This document shows positions 15,719-23,463 of a DNA stretch of 64,000 nucleotides, in pieces. The stretch comes from Microbispora triticiradicis (lineage in GTDB: Bacteria > Actinomycetota > Actinomycetes > Streptosporangiales > Streptosporangiaceae): assembly GCA_003260025.2 (NCBI GenBank), contig QFZU02000020.1:1-64000 (forward strand). Direction: 5' to 3'. Below the pieces are notes generated by a model. The model saw only the letters and a program-made list of their open reading frames with translations, was not told the origin of the DNA and searched no databases. The position numbers and the translations under genes were made by a program. Positions within the stretch are counted from its first letter, which is position 1. Each line of letters begins with the position of its first letter.

Positions 15719-16717
15719 TCAGGAGAGCGCCGCGGGGGTGCGGAACGTCTGCCGGTAGGCGAGCGGGGACACCCCGACGGCGGCGTTCAGGTGCTGCCGG
15801 AGCGAGACCGCGCTGCCGAACCCCGCCTTCCTGGCGATCGCGTCCACCGGCAGGTCGGTGGTCTCCAGTAGACGCCGGGCGTGCGCGACACGCTGCCCGG
15901 CGAGCCACCTGGCCGGGCTGAGGCCGGTCTCCTCCCGGAACCTCCGGGTGAAGGTCCGCACGCTCATGCGGGCGTGCGCGGCCAGGGCGGTCAGGTTGAC
16001 CGGTTCCTCCAGGTGTTCCAGCATCCAGGTCCGGGTGGGGGCGGTGGTCGTCCCCGCCGGGTCGGGCAGCGGCCGCTCGATGTACTGGGCCTGGCCGCCC
16101 TCGCGGAACGGCGGCGTCACGCACCGGCGGGCGGTGCGGTTGGCCACATCGGTGCCGTGGTCGCGCCGGACCACGTGCAGGCACAGGTCGATGCCCGCCG
16201 CCACCCCGGCCGAGGTCAGCACGTCGCCGTCGTCGATGAACAGCACGTCCGGGTCGAGCCGTACGCGGGGGAAGAGGGCGCGGAAGGCCGCGGCGTTGCG
16301 CCAGTGGGTCGTCGCGGGCCGCCCGTCCAGCAGGCCGGCGGCGGCGAGCACGAAGGCGCCGGTGCAGATCGAGATCAGCCGGGCCCGCGGGGCGGCCGCC
16401 CGCAGCGCCTCCCGCACCTCCTCGTCGAGCGTGCCGTCCGTCAGCGCGCGCCCGTCGTATATGCCCGGCACCACCACCGTGTGCGCCGTGGCGAGGACAT
16501 CCAGGTCGTGGTCGGGCAGAACGCGGTAGCCCGCCCGGGTCCGCACCGGCCGGCCTCCTGGGCTGCACGTGACGACCTCGTACAGTGCCCCGCGGTTGCG
16601 GGCGGCCAGGAACACCTGCCCGGGGATGCCCAGGTCGAGCGACGCGAAGTGGTCCAGGGCCAGTACGGCGACCCGGTGCGGGGCGGGGTGCACGGTGGGA
16701 AGCATGGCCGGAAGCAT
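15719..16717 (-). CDS. GlxA-family AraC-type regulator with DJ-1/PfpI domain (1)
   Basis: A 332-residue regulator. Residues about 15-190 form a DJ-1/PfpI-like domain with the nucleophile-elbow segment SICTGAFVLAAAGLLDGR. Residues about 225-325 form the double AraC helix-turn-helix (LAAHARMSVRTFTRRFREET, then AIARKAGFGSAVSLRQHL). It is divergent from the MFS transporter with only 72 nt between the starts, so that exporter or importer is the likely target. A second, distinct copy of this family lies at 42303. Confidence 0.87.
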   Translation of the reverse strand: MLPAMLPTVHPAPHRVAVLALDHFASLDLGIPGQVFLAARNRGALYEVVTCSPGGRPVRTRAGYRVLPDHDLDVLATAHTVVVPGIYDGRALTDGTLDEEVREALRAAAPRARLISICTGAFVLAAAGLLDGRPATTHWRNAAAFRALFPRVRLDPDVLFIDDGDVLTSAGVAAGIDLCLHVVRRDHGTDVANRTARRCVTPPFREGGQAQYIERPLPDPAGTTTAPTRTWMLEHLEEPVNLTALAAHARMSVRTFTRRFREETGLSPARWLAGQRVAHARRLLETTDLPVDAIARKAGFGSAVSLRQHLNAAVGVSPLAYRQTFRTPAALS

Positions 16718-16789
16718 GGCCGGATTCTTTCACAGGTTGACCTCCCGGCCACTGTCTCCCCCAAGGGGCGCGACGGGAGGATGCTCGTC

Positions 16790-18049
16790 ATGAAGTCGCT
16801 ACACCGTGCCTGGACAGTGGCCGCCGTCGCCTTCGTCGCGATCATCGGGGCGGCCGGCTTCCGGGCGACGCCCGGCGTGCTGATCATGCCGTTGCAGGAC
16901 GAGTTCGGCTGGACGAGGGGCACCATCTCGCTGGCGGTGTCGGTCAACCTCATGCTCTACGGGCTGTGCGCGCCGTTCGCCGCGGCCCTGATGGACCGCT
17001 TCGGCATGCGCCGGGTGGTCGCCTGCGCCCTGCTTCTGGTGGCCGTCGGCAGCGGCCTCACCGTGTTCATGACCGCGAGCTGGCAGCTCGTCGCGCTCTG
17101 GGGCGTCCTGGTCGGGGCGGGCACCGGCTCGATGGCGCTCGTCTTCGCCGCCACGCTGACCGACCGCTGGTTCGTCCGGCACCGCGGCCTGGTCACAGGC
17201 GTGCTCACGGCGGGCGGCGCCACGGGGCAACTGGTCTTCCTCCCGCTGCTCGCCCACCTCGTGGAGGCGCAGGGCTGGCGCCCGGCCTCGCTCACGGTGG
17301 CCGGAGCCGCGCTCGCCGTCGTCCCCCTCGTGTGGTTCCTGCTGAGGGACACCCCCGAGGAGATCGGCCTGACCGCGCTGGGGGCCGACGCGCCGGTCGT
17401 CCGCACGCCGGGAGGGGGAGCCGCCGCGCGGGCCGTACGGGTGCTGCGGAACGCGGCGCGCACCCGGTACTTCTGGTATCTCGCCGGGGGCTTCGCCATC
17501 TGCGGCGCGAGCACCAACGGCCTGGTCGGCACCCACTTCATCCCGGCCGCCCACGACCACGGCATGCCCGAGACCGTCGCGGCCTCGCTGCTGGCCGTCA
17601 TCGGGGTGTTCGACATCGCCGGCACGATCTTCTCCGGATGGCTGAGCGACCGCGTGGACGCGCGGCTCCTGCTCGTCGTCTACTACGGCCTGCGGGGGCT
17701 GTCGCTGCTGGTCCTGCCGCAGCTGTTCGCCGCCACGACCGAGCCGAGCATGCTGGTGTTCATCGTGTTCTACGGCCTCGACTGGGTGGCCACCGTGCCG
17801 CCGACCGTCGCGCTGTGCCGCAAGATCTTCGGCGCGGACGGCGCGGTCGTGTTCGGCTGGGTCTTCGCCTCCCACCAGGTCGGCGCGGCCGTCGTCGCCA
17901 CCGTGGCCGGCGTCACCCGCGACCACCTGGGGAACTACGACCTGGCGTGGTACGGCGCGGGGGTTCTGTGCCTGTTCGCGGCGCTTATGTCGTCCCGCGT
18001 CGTCACGCGTGTCCGGGACCAGCGCGAAGCTGCGATCCTTGTCGGGTGA
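16790..18049 (+). CDS. major facilitator superfamily transporter
   Basis: A 419-residue integral membrane protein with about 12 hydrophobic helices. The N-terminal TM1 has GFRATPGVLIMPLQDEFGWT, and the MFS motif-A region reads ALMDRFGMRRVVA with a second copy GWLSDRVDARLL in the C-half. The overall look is that of the monocarboxylate/oxalate porter branch, but the substrate is unknown. I prefer the ATG at 16790 because GGGAGG (16775-16780) is 9 nt away; the ATG at 16781 would abut it. Its stop overlaps the next gene (GTGA). Confidence 0.87.
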   Translation: MKSLHRAWTVAAVAFVAIIGAAGFRATPGVLIMPLQDEFGWTRGTISLAVSVNLMLYGLCAPFAAALMDRFGMRRVVACALLLVAVGSGLTVFMTASWQLVALWGVLVGAGTGSMALVFAATLTDRWFVRHRGLVTGVLTAGGATGQLVFLPLLAHLVEAQGWRPASLTVAGAALAVVPLVWFLLRDTPEEIGLTALGADAPVVRTPGGGAAARAVRVLRNAARTRYFWYLAGGFAICGASTNGLVGTHFIPAAHDHGMPETVAASLLAVIGVFDIAGTIFSGWLSDRVDARLLLVVYYGLRGLSLLVLPQLFAATTEPSMLVFIVFYGLDWVATVPPTVALCRKIFGADGAVVFGWVFASHQVGAAVVATVAGVTRDHLGNYDLAWYGAGVLCLFAALMSSRVVTRVRDQREAAILVG

Positions 18050-18726
18050 CCGAGCGCGTTCTTCCCCTGGTCGTACGCATCGAGCGGGCGGCGCCGCCGC
18101 GCCGCACCGACGCGCTGGAGGCGGCGGCGACCGCCGTGCCGCGACTGCTCGACCACGCCGAGAAGGCCGAGAACGCGGAGAACGCGGACGCGTGGGGCGA
18201 GGAGATCGCCGAGTGGCAGGACGGCCGGATCAGGAAGGTGGTCAGGCGGGCCCGCGGGGCCGAGTGGCGGCGGGCGCTCGCCCTGCCCGGGATCACCGTC
18301 ACGGTGCGCACGGCCGAGGTGCGGGTGCATCCGCCGGTGCCGCTGGACGACTGGCCGCGTGACCTCGCCCGGCTCCAGGTGTCGGGCACCGACCTGGCGG
18401 ACGACGCCGTTCCGCCGGAGCCCGGCCCCGATGACGTGGTGCTCTGGGTCAACCCCCGGCTGACGATGACGGCGGGCAAGGCGATGGCCCAGGCGGGCCA
18501 CGGCGCGCAGTTCGCGTGGTGGGGCGCGGGCGAGGCGGACAGGGCGGCCTGGCGCGGCCGCGGCTTCGCCGTACGCGTCCGCACGGCGGGTCCGGACCGG
18601 TGGGACGCGCTGGCCGGAAGCGGCCTGCCGGTGGTCCGGGACGCCGGGTTCACGGAGATCGAACCCGGCTCGGCGACGGTCGTCGCGGACGCCCCCTGGC
18701 TGCGGGCGGGCGTTCCCGAAGTGTGA
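18046..18726 (+). CDS. peptidyl-tRNA hydrolase type 2 (Pth2)-domain protein
   Basis: A 226-residue protein matching the actinobacterial family annotated as aminoacyl-tRNA hydrolase. The N-terminal half carries the basic family block WQDGRIRKVVRRARGAEWRR and RLQVSGTDL. The C-terminal half has the Pth2-like core with MTAGKAMAQAGHGAQFAWW, equivalent to the GK-A-Q-H residues of archaeal and eukaryotic Pth2. The GTG start overlaps the MFS stop. Recycling of peptidyl-tRNA is the expected role, though bacteria normally use unrelated Pth, so this is likely accessory. Confidence 0.78.
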   Translation: MTERVLPLVVRIERAAPPRRTDALEAAATAVPRLLDHAEKAENAENADAWGEEIAEWQDGRIRKVVRRARGAEWRRALALPGITVTVRTAEVRVHPPVPLDDWPRDLARLQVSGTDLADDAVPPEPGPDDVVLWVNPRLTMTAGKAMAQAGHGAQFAWWGAGEADRAAWRGRGFAVRVRTAGPDRWDALAGSGLPVVRDAGFTEIEPGSATVVADAPWLRAGVPEV

Positions 18727-18759
18727 TGGGGAAGGCACCCGAAAAACCGGGATATGCCG

Positions 18760-18765
18760 TACGCT
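18760..18765 (+). promoter_or_regulatory. -10 element of a leaderless gene
   Basis: TACGCT followed by exactly 7 nt and then the GTG at 18773. No ribosome binding site is present, so transcription probably begins at the start codon. Confidence 0.5.
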
Positions 18766-18772
18766 CCCGATC

Positions 18773-19759
18773 GTGTCACCTGGGGACTATGGGACGAAGG
18801 CCGTGCCCTCCTACATAGCGGCCGAGGCCGAGACCACGCCACTGCCGAAGATCACGGTCCCGCCGCCGGCGCCGGCGACGAACTCCGGAAAGAGCCTCGG
18901 GGACCTGCCGATGCGGGTGGTCTACCGGGCGGTCGCCGTGGCCGCGGGGGTCGGCATCCTGGGCGCGAGCGTCGCCTTCGCGGTGCTCGGCCGGGGCACG
19001 CCCGCCCCGGCCGCCGTACGCGCCCCGGCCGCCCAGGGAGTCACTCAGCAGGCGGCGGTGGCAAGCGGTGCCGCGATCGGCACGGCGACCGGCGCGGTGG
19101 CCACGCCCGGCCTGAGCCCGCTGCCCAGTGCCAGTTCACTCAGTGCCGGCCCGCAGACCAGTGTGAGCCCGGAGCCCTCGTCCGGCCCGGTCGACACCGC
19201 GATGGCGGCGGCCCTGCACGATCCCCGGGTGCCCACGCTGCCGGCGAACGAGCGCAAGCTGCGCCGCCTGCACGGTCATCCGGCTCACATCCGCGGCCTG
19301 GTCAAGGACCGGCGTTCCGGCGTCGCCCTGCCGCGCTTCACCAAGTCGTGGACGCTCGCCAAGGCGAGCCCGTTCGCCTCCCGGCAGGTGCTGCCGAAGG
19401 TCAAGGGCATGTCGTACCGGGGCCTGCTGGTCTCCTGCCCGGTGCCGATCCCGCAGCAGGAGACGCTGCGCGACACGGCCTTCCTGGCCGCGCGGTGGAC
19501 GCTCAACCACCATCCGTCCGGCGCGACGATCACCTGGACGGCCTCCCAGCCGATGAAGGCGGGCAAGCGGAAGGGCTGGCTGCTGGGCTACACCGTGCAC
19601 TACACGGTGAAGGGCAAGAAGCGGACCTCCGCGGCGGCGCTGGCCCTCGTGGACGTCCCGGACAGGAAGCCCGCCGTCGTGTTCGTCACGATCCCCGACA
19701 GCCAGAAGAAGCGCTGGCGCGACATCAACGCGGTGATGTCCTCCGTGAAGGCGCTCTGA
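18773..19759 (+). CDS. single-pass membrane protein with extracytoplasmic domain, unknown function
   Basis: A 328-residue protein I do not recognise by name. Residues 1-45 are a Pro-rich cytoplasmic tail, residues about 52-73 a membrane helix (AVAVAAGVGILGASVAFAVL), 75-145 an Ala/Ser/Pro linker and 180-328 a folded extracytoplasmic domain. That domain resembles the C-terminal part of the protein at 44638-46065: both run from an LPRF/LPRL start to a PAVVFVTIPD / PTIVYMAVPE strand and an RDINAVMSSVK / PDINTVVRSIK final helix. The pair therefore are paralogues. The start is the leaderless GTG; an internal ATG at 18910 would remove the tail. Confidence 0.7.
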   Translation: MSPGDYGTKAVPSYIAAEAETTPLPKITVPPPAPATNSGKSLGDLPMRVVYRAVAVAAGVGILGASVAFAVLGRGTPAPAAVRAPAAQGVTQQAAVASGAAIGTATGAVATPGLSPLPSASSLSAGPQTSVSPEPSSGPVDTAMAAALHDPRVPTLPANERKLRRLHGHPAHIRGLVKDRRSGVALPRFTKSWTLAKASPFASRQVLPKVKGMSYRGLLVSCPVPIPQQETLRDTAFLAARWTLNHHPSGATITWTASQPMKAGKRKGWLLGYTVHYTVKGKKRTSAAALALVDVPDRKPAVVFVTIPDSQKKRWRDINAVMSSVKAL

Positions 19760-19760
19760 C

Positions 19761-20660
19761 TCAGCGGGAGCGCGGGCGCCGCCACAGGCGGCCGGTCAGG
19801 AGCACGGCCACCGCCAGCCCGGCCGTGGTGAGAGCGCCGCCCTCGCCGACCATCCAGGCCGACCTGTCGTGCGTCGAGGTCATCGCCTCGGCCACGAAGT
19901 ACAGCGACGCGTTCACCGTGGCGTGGCACACCAGGACGGGCCAGAGGCTCCGGGTGCGCAGCCGCAGCCACACGAGCGGGAAGGCCAGCGTGACCGTCTG
20001 GAGCGTGAACATCAGCATCGCGTACGGCACCGCCACGCCCTCTTCCACCGCCCCCGGCACGAACAGCATCAGCGGGTAGTGGAACGCGGCCCAGGCCAGG
20101 CCGAGGATCACCGCCGTCGCGGCCGGGCTCCTGCGCGCGGCGAGCCTCATGACCAGCAGGGAGCTCCAGCCGAGCTGCTCGCCGAGCGCCAGGACGACGA
20201 ACGGCACCACACCGGGAACGAGGCCGAGCAGCACGCCGAGCGCCGGATGCAGCCCGGTGGACGCGGCGAGGTTGCCCGGGTCGAAGCGGGCGGCGCCGGT
20301 CAGCCAGGCCGTGCCGTACGCGAGGCCGACGCCGAGGACGGGAACGGCCCAGGCGGCGGCGAGCGTGCGCCAGGGCACCCGGTGGAAACCCCAGTCCACG
20401 GCGCGGACACCCCCGGCGGCCAGGCACGCGACGAGCGCGGCGAGCGCGGGCATGAACGCCTGGCCGTACATGGCGATCTGGGTCCCGACGGGAGCGTCGC
20501 CGATCCTGTCGAGATCGGCGCCCTGCGATACGGCGAGGGCGACGACGGGCAGCACGAGGGCGGCCAGGGTGAGGCCGTAGACCCCGAGCCGCGGCTCGCG
20601 GGCGGCGGGAGCGGCGGTCTCGGTGCCGGTGCCGATGACGGTTGACGTGTTCGTTCGCAT
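19761..20660 (-). CDS. CPBP-family intramembrane protease-like protein
   Basis: A 299-residue polytopic membrane protein with about eight helices. The Abi/CPBP domain is recognisable by three blocks: ALGEQLGWSS (usual form GEELGWRG), AAFHYPLMLF with the conserved His, and VCHATVNASLYF with His and Asn. The second Glu of the canonical EE pair is Gln here, and the Arg is lost. Family members cleave prenylated or membrane substrates or act in bacteriocin immunity; this variant may have reduced activity. I chose the ATG at 20660 because upstream codons are low-quality sequence. Convergent with the preceding gene, 1 nt apart. Confidence 0.78.
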   Translation of the reverse strand: MRTNTSTVIGTGTETAAPAAREPRLGVYGLTLAALVLPVVALAVSQGADLDRIGDAPVGTQIAMYGQAFMPALAALVACLAAGGVRAVDWGFHRVPWRTLAAAWAVPVLGVGLAYGTAWLTGAARFDPGNLAASTGLHPALGVLLGLVPGVVPFVVLALGEQLGWSSLLVMRLAARRSPAATAVILGLAWAAFHYPLMLFVPGAVEEGVAVPYAMLMFTLQTVTLAFPLVWLRLRTRSLWPVLVCHATVNASLYFVAEAMTSTHDRSAWMVGEGGALTTAGLAVAVLLTGRLWRRPRSR

Positions 20661-20787
20661 GGGCCGATTCCAGCGTCCCGGCGGTCCCGCCCGCCTGAGG
20701 GTGAGGTCCCGTTCCGTCCCGTGCGACGGACCTGAGCGGGGTCCCGGATGGGACGGGACCCGGGTCCCATTCCCCTCCGTGCGCATA

Positions 20788-22779
20788 ATGTCCAATGATG
20801 TCCTGATGCGAAGCGGTGCGTGGCCCCGAGGGCTCTGGGCGATTCCTGTCCTCTGCGGGGCGGCCGTCGTCGCCGGCGTCGCGCTGACCGCGGCCGCGCC
20901 CGCGCCGGACACCACCTATCTGGTGCTCGACGCGGTCGCCGGCCTGACCTGCCCGGCGGTGGGCGTGCTGATCCTCTCGCGGTGGCGGCGGCATCCCGTC
21001 GGCCGGCTGTTCTGTCTCAGTGGTGCCGGGCTGGCCCTCCAGGCACTTTCCGGGGGATACGCCGCGTACGCCCAGCCGCACGGGCTGCCCGGCGCCCTGG
21101 CAGCCGCGTGGGTGACGAACTGGGTGTTCTTCACCGGCTTCGGGCCGCTCCTGCTGCTACCCATGCTGCTGCCCGACGGACGGCTGCCGTCGCCGCGCTG
21201 GCGACCGGTCCTAGTCGCGGCCGTCGCCGGGATGACGGTGCTCCAGGTCATGCTCATGCTCCGGGACCGCATCTGGGTCTGGGGGCGGGAGGTGCCCAGC
21301 TCGTTCGGGTTCGTCCCCACGAGGCCCGTGGCGGAGCTCGCGTTCGGCGTGGTGGCGCTCGGGCTGGCCGCGTCGGGGATGGCGGCGCTGGCCACACGGG
21401 TCACCCGATCCGACGACAGGCGACGTCTCCTGCCGGTGTTCGCGGCCGTCGTCGCGGTGGGGCTCGCGGTGGCCGCCGACACGCTGCTGCCGCCCGATCC
21501 CCCCGTGGGCGTGTGGCTGCTGGCCGTGGCACTGCCGCTGTTCCCCGCGGCCACGGCGGTCTCGATCTTCCGCTACCGGTTGTTCGACATCGAGGTGCTG
21601 ATCCGGCGCACCGTCGTGTACGCGCTGGTCACGGTCACGCTGCTGGGGGCCTACCTGGTCACCGTGGCCACGATCGGCACGCTCCTGCGGGCCGGGACCG
21701 GGGTGGTCGAGCCGCTGGCCGCCACCGCCGTCGTCGCGGTGGCGTTCGCACCCGCGCGGGACGCCGCGCAGCGGGCCGTCGGCCGTCTGCTGTTCGGCAA
21801 CCGGGGCGACCCCGCGGCCGCGCTGTCCCTGCTCGGCCAGCGCCTCGAGTCGTCGGCCGACCCGACGCGGCTGCTCGAACGGGCGGCGGAGACCGTGGCC
21901 CACACCCTGCGGCTGCCCGCGGTCGCCGTGCTCGCCGCCGACGGCACACCGGTCTGCGCGGAGGGCGGTGTGCCCGGCGACGGCGCACGGCTGCCGCTCG
22001 TGGTGGGCGGACGCGTGGAGGGGGAGCTGCGCGCGGCTCCCCGGTCGCCGGGCGAGGCCCTGTCGGCGGCGGACCTGGCGGTGCTCGACGACCTCGCCCG
22101 CCAGCTCGCGGTCGCCCTCGCGGCCGTTCGGCTCGCCAGGGAGGTGCAGGCGTCGCGGGAGCGGCTGGTCATCGCCAGGGAGGAGGAACGGCGCAGGCTC
22201 CGCCGTGACCTCCACGACGGTCTCGGGCCCGGCCTGGCCGCCATCGGCGTACGGCTCGACGTGATAGAGGCCACCGCCGCGGGGGTGTCGCCAGCCGTGC
22301 GGTCGTCGCTGGCGGAGGTCGGGCAGCTCGTCCGGGGGCTCGTCGGGGACGTACGGAGGATCGTCCACGACCTGCGCCCGCCGGCGCTCGACGAGCTCGG
22401 GCTGGCCGGAGCCCTGGAGGACCTGGCCCTGGAGACGGAGGAGACCGCGCAGGGCGGCCCCGCGGTCAGGGTCCGGGTGCCGGAGCCGCTTCCCGAGCTG
22501 CGCGCCGCCGTCGAGGTGGCGGCCTACCGCATCGCCCAGGAGGCGCTGGCCAACGCACTGCGGCACGCGCAGGCCCGGACCATCGAGATCGTCGCGCGGA
22601 TCGAGCGGGGCGGGCTGCTCCTGCGGGTCCGTGACGACGGCCGGGGGCTGCCCGAACCGCTCGTCGAGGGCGTGGGGTCGGGCAGCATGAGAGAGCGCGC
22701 CGTGGAACTCGGCGGCGCGCTGCGCAGGACGTCCGCCTCCGGGGCGGGCACGACAGTGGAGGCGGTGCTGCCGCTGTGA
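20788..22779 (+). CDS. sensor histidine kinase, NarL/DesK class
   Basis: A 663-residue membrane kinase. Six to seven hydrophobic helices span residues about 10-265, then a GAF-like linker. The HisKA_3 helix EEERRRLRRDLHDGLGPGLA has the phosphoacceptor His at 476, and the HATPase has AQEALANALRHAQA (N box) and RDDGRGLPEP (G1). Start codons at 20788 and 20806 are both possible; CATAAT at 20784-20789 resembles a -10 and would favour 20806. It overlaps the response regulator by 4 nt, so the pair is co-translated. The stimulus is unknown. Confidence 0.87.
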   Translation: MSNDVLMRSGAWPRGLWAIPVLCGAAVVAGVALTAAAPAPDTTYLVLDAVAGLTCPAVGVLILSRWRRHPVGRLFCLSGAGLALQALSGGYAAYAQPHGLPGALAAAWVTNWVFFTGFGPLLLLPMLLPDGRLPSPRWRPVLVAAVAGMTVLQVMLMLRDRIWVWGREVPSSFGFVPTRPVAELAFGVVALGLAASGMAALATRVTRSDDRRRLLPVFAAVVAVGLAVAADTLLPPDPPVGVWLLAVALPLFPAATAVSIFRYRLFDIEVLIRRTVVYALVTVTLLGAYLVTVATIGTLLRAGTGVVEPLAATAVVAVAFAPARDAAQRAVGRLLFGNRGDPAAALSLLGQRLESSADPTRLLERAAETVAHTLRLPAVAVLAADGTPVCAEGGVPGDGARLPLVVGGRVEGELRAAPRSPGEALSAADLAVLDDLARQLAVALAAVRLAREVQASRERLVIAREEERRRLRRDLHDGLGPGLAAIGVRLDVIEATAAGVSPAVRSSLAEVGQLVRGLVGDVRRIVHDLRPPALDELGLAGALEDLALETEETAQGGPAVRVRVPEPLPELRAAVEVAAYRIAQEALANALRHAQARTIEIVARIERGGLLLRVRDDGRGLPEPLVEGVGSGSMRERAVELGGALRRTSASGAGTTVEAVLPL

Positions 22780-23444
22780 TGAATTCCGGGGCCGATTCGG
22801 AGACCGCCGAGCCGATACGCGTCCTGCTGGTGGACGACCACCCGCTGCTGCGGCACGGCCTGCGGACGCTGCTGGAACAGGTCGGCGGCGCCGAGGTGGT
22901 GGGCGAAGCGGGGGACGGCGAGGAGGCCGTCGCCCTCGCCCTGTCGCTGCGCCCCGACGTGGTCGTGATGGACCTGGTGATGCCGGGCACCTCGGGGATC
23001 GAGGCCACCCGCCGGCTGATCGACCGCGAGCCCGCCCTCGGCGTGCTCGTGCTGACGATGAGCGAGGACGACGCGTCGGTGTTCGCCGCCCTGCGGGCGG
23101 GCGCGCGCGGCTACGTCCTGAAGGGCACGGGCGGGGCGGAGTTCATCGCCGCCGTGCGGTCCGTCGCCCGGGGGGAGGCCGTGTACGGCCCCGCCGTAGC
23201 CCGGCGCATCCGCAGGTTCCTGGCGTCCGGCCCGGATGTCACGCCCTTTCCCGAGCTGACCGCCAGGGAACGCGGTGTTCTCGACCTGCTCGCGTCCGGC
23301 AAGTCGAACGCGGAGATCGCCCGCGCCCTGTTCCTCAGTCAGAAGACCGTGAAAAACCACCTGACGTCCGTCTTCGCCAAGCTTCAGGTGGCCGACCGGG
23401 CGCAGGCCGTGGTGCGCGCCCGCCGCGCGGGCCTCGGCGAGTGA
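22776..23444 (+). CDS. response regulator, NarL/LuxR family
   Basis: A 222-residue DNA-binding response regulator. The receiver domain has the acidic pair D20-D21, phosphoacceptor Asp66 (VVVMDLVMPG) and a Lys in YVLKGTGGAEF. The C-terminal LuxR helix-turn-helix is ELTARERGVLDLLASGKSNA followed by EIARALFLSQKTVKNHL. Start is the GTG at 22776 or the adjacent ATG at 22779, both overlapping the kinase stop. Targets are not indicated by the sequence. Confidence 0.92.
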   Translation: MMNSGADSETAEPIRVLLVDDHPLLRHGLRTLLEQVGGAEVVGEAGDGEEAVALALSLRPDVVVMDLVMPGTSGIEATRRLIDREPALGVLVLTMSEDDASVFAALRAGARGYVLKGTGGAEFIAAVRSVARGEAVYGPAVARRIRRFLASGPDVTPFPELTARERGVLDLLASGKSNAEIARALFLSQKTVKNHLTSVFAKLQVADRAQAVVRARRAGLGE

Positions 23445-23463
23445 GCGGTGGGGACGGCCGGGC

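Noticed and set aside
20623-20787. Longer start for the sensor kinase at 20623
   Set aside because: Would overlap the CPBP gene start and adds Arg/Pro-rich filler before the first membrane helix; ATGs at 20788/20806 fit better.
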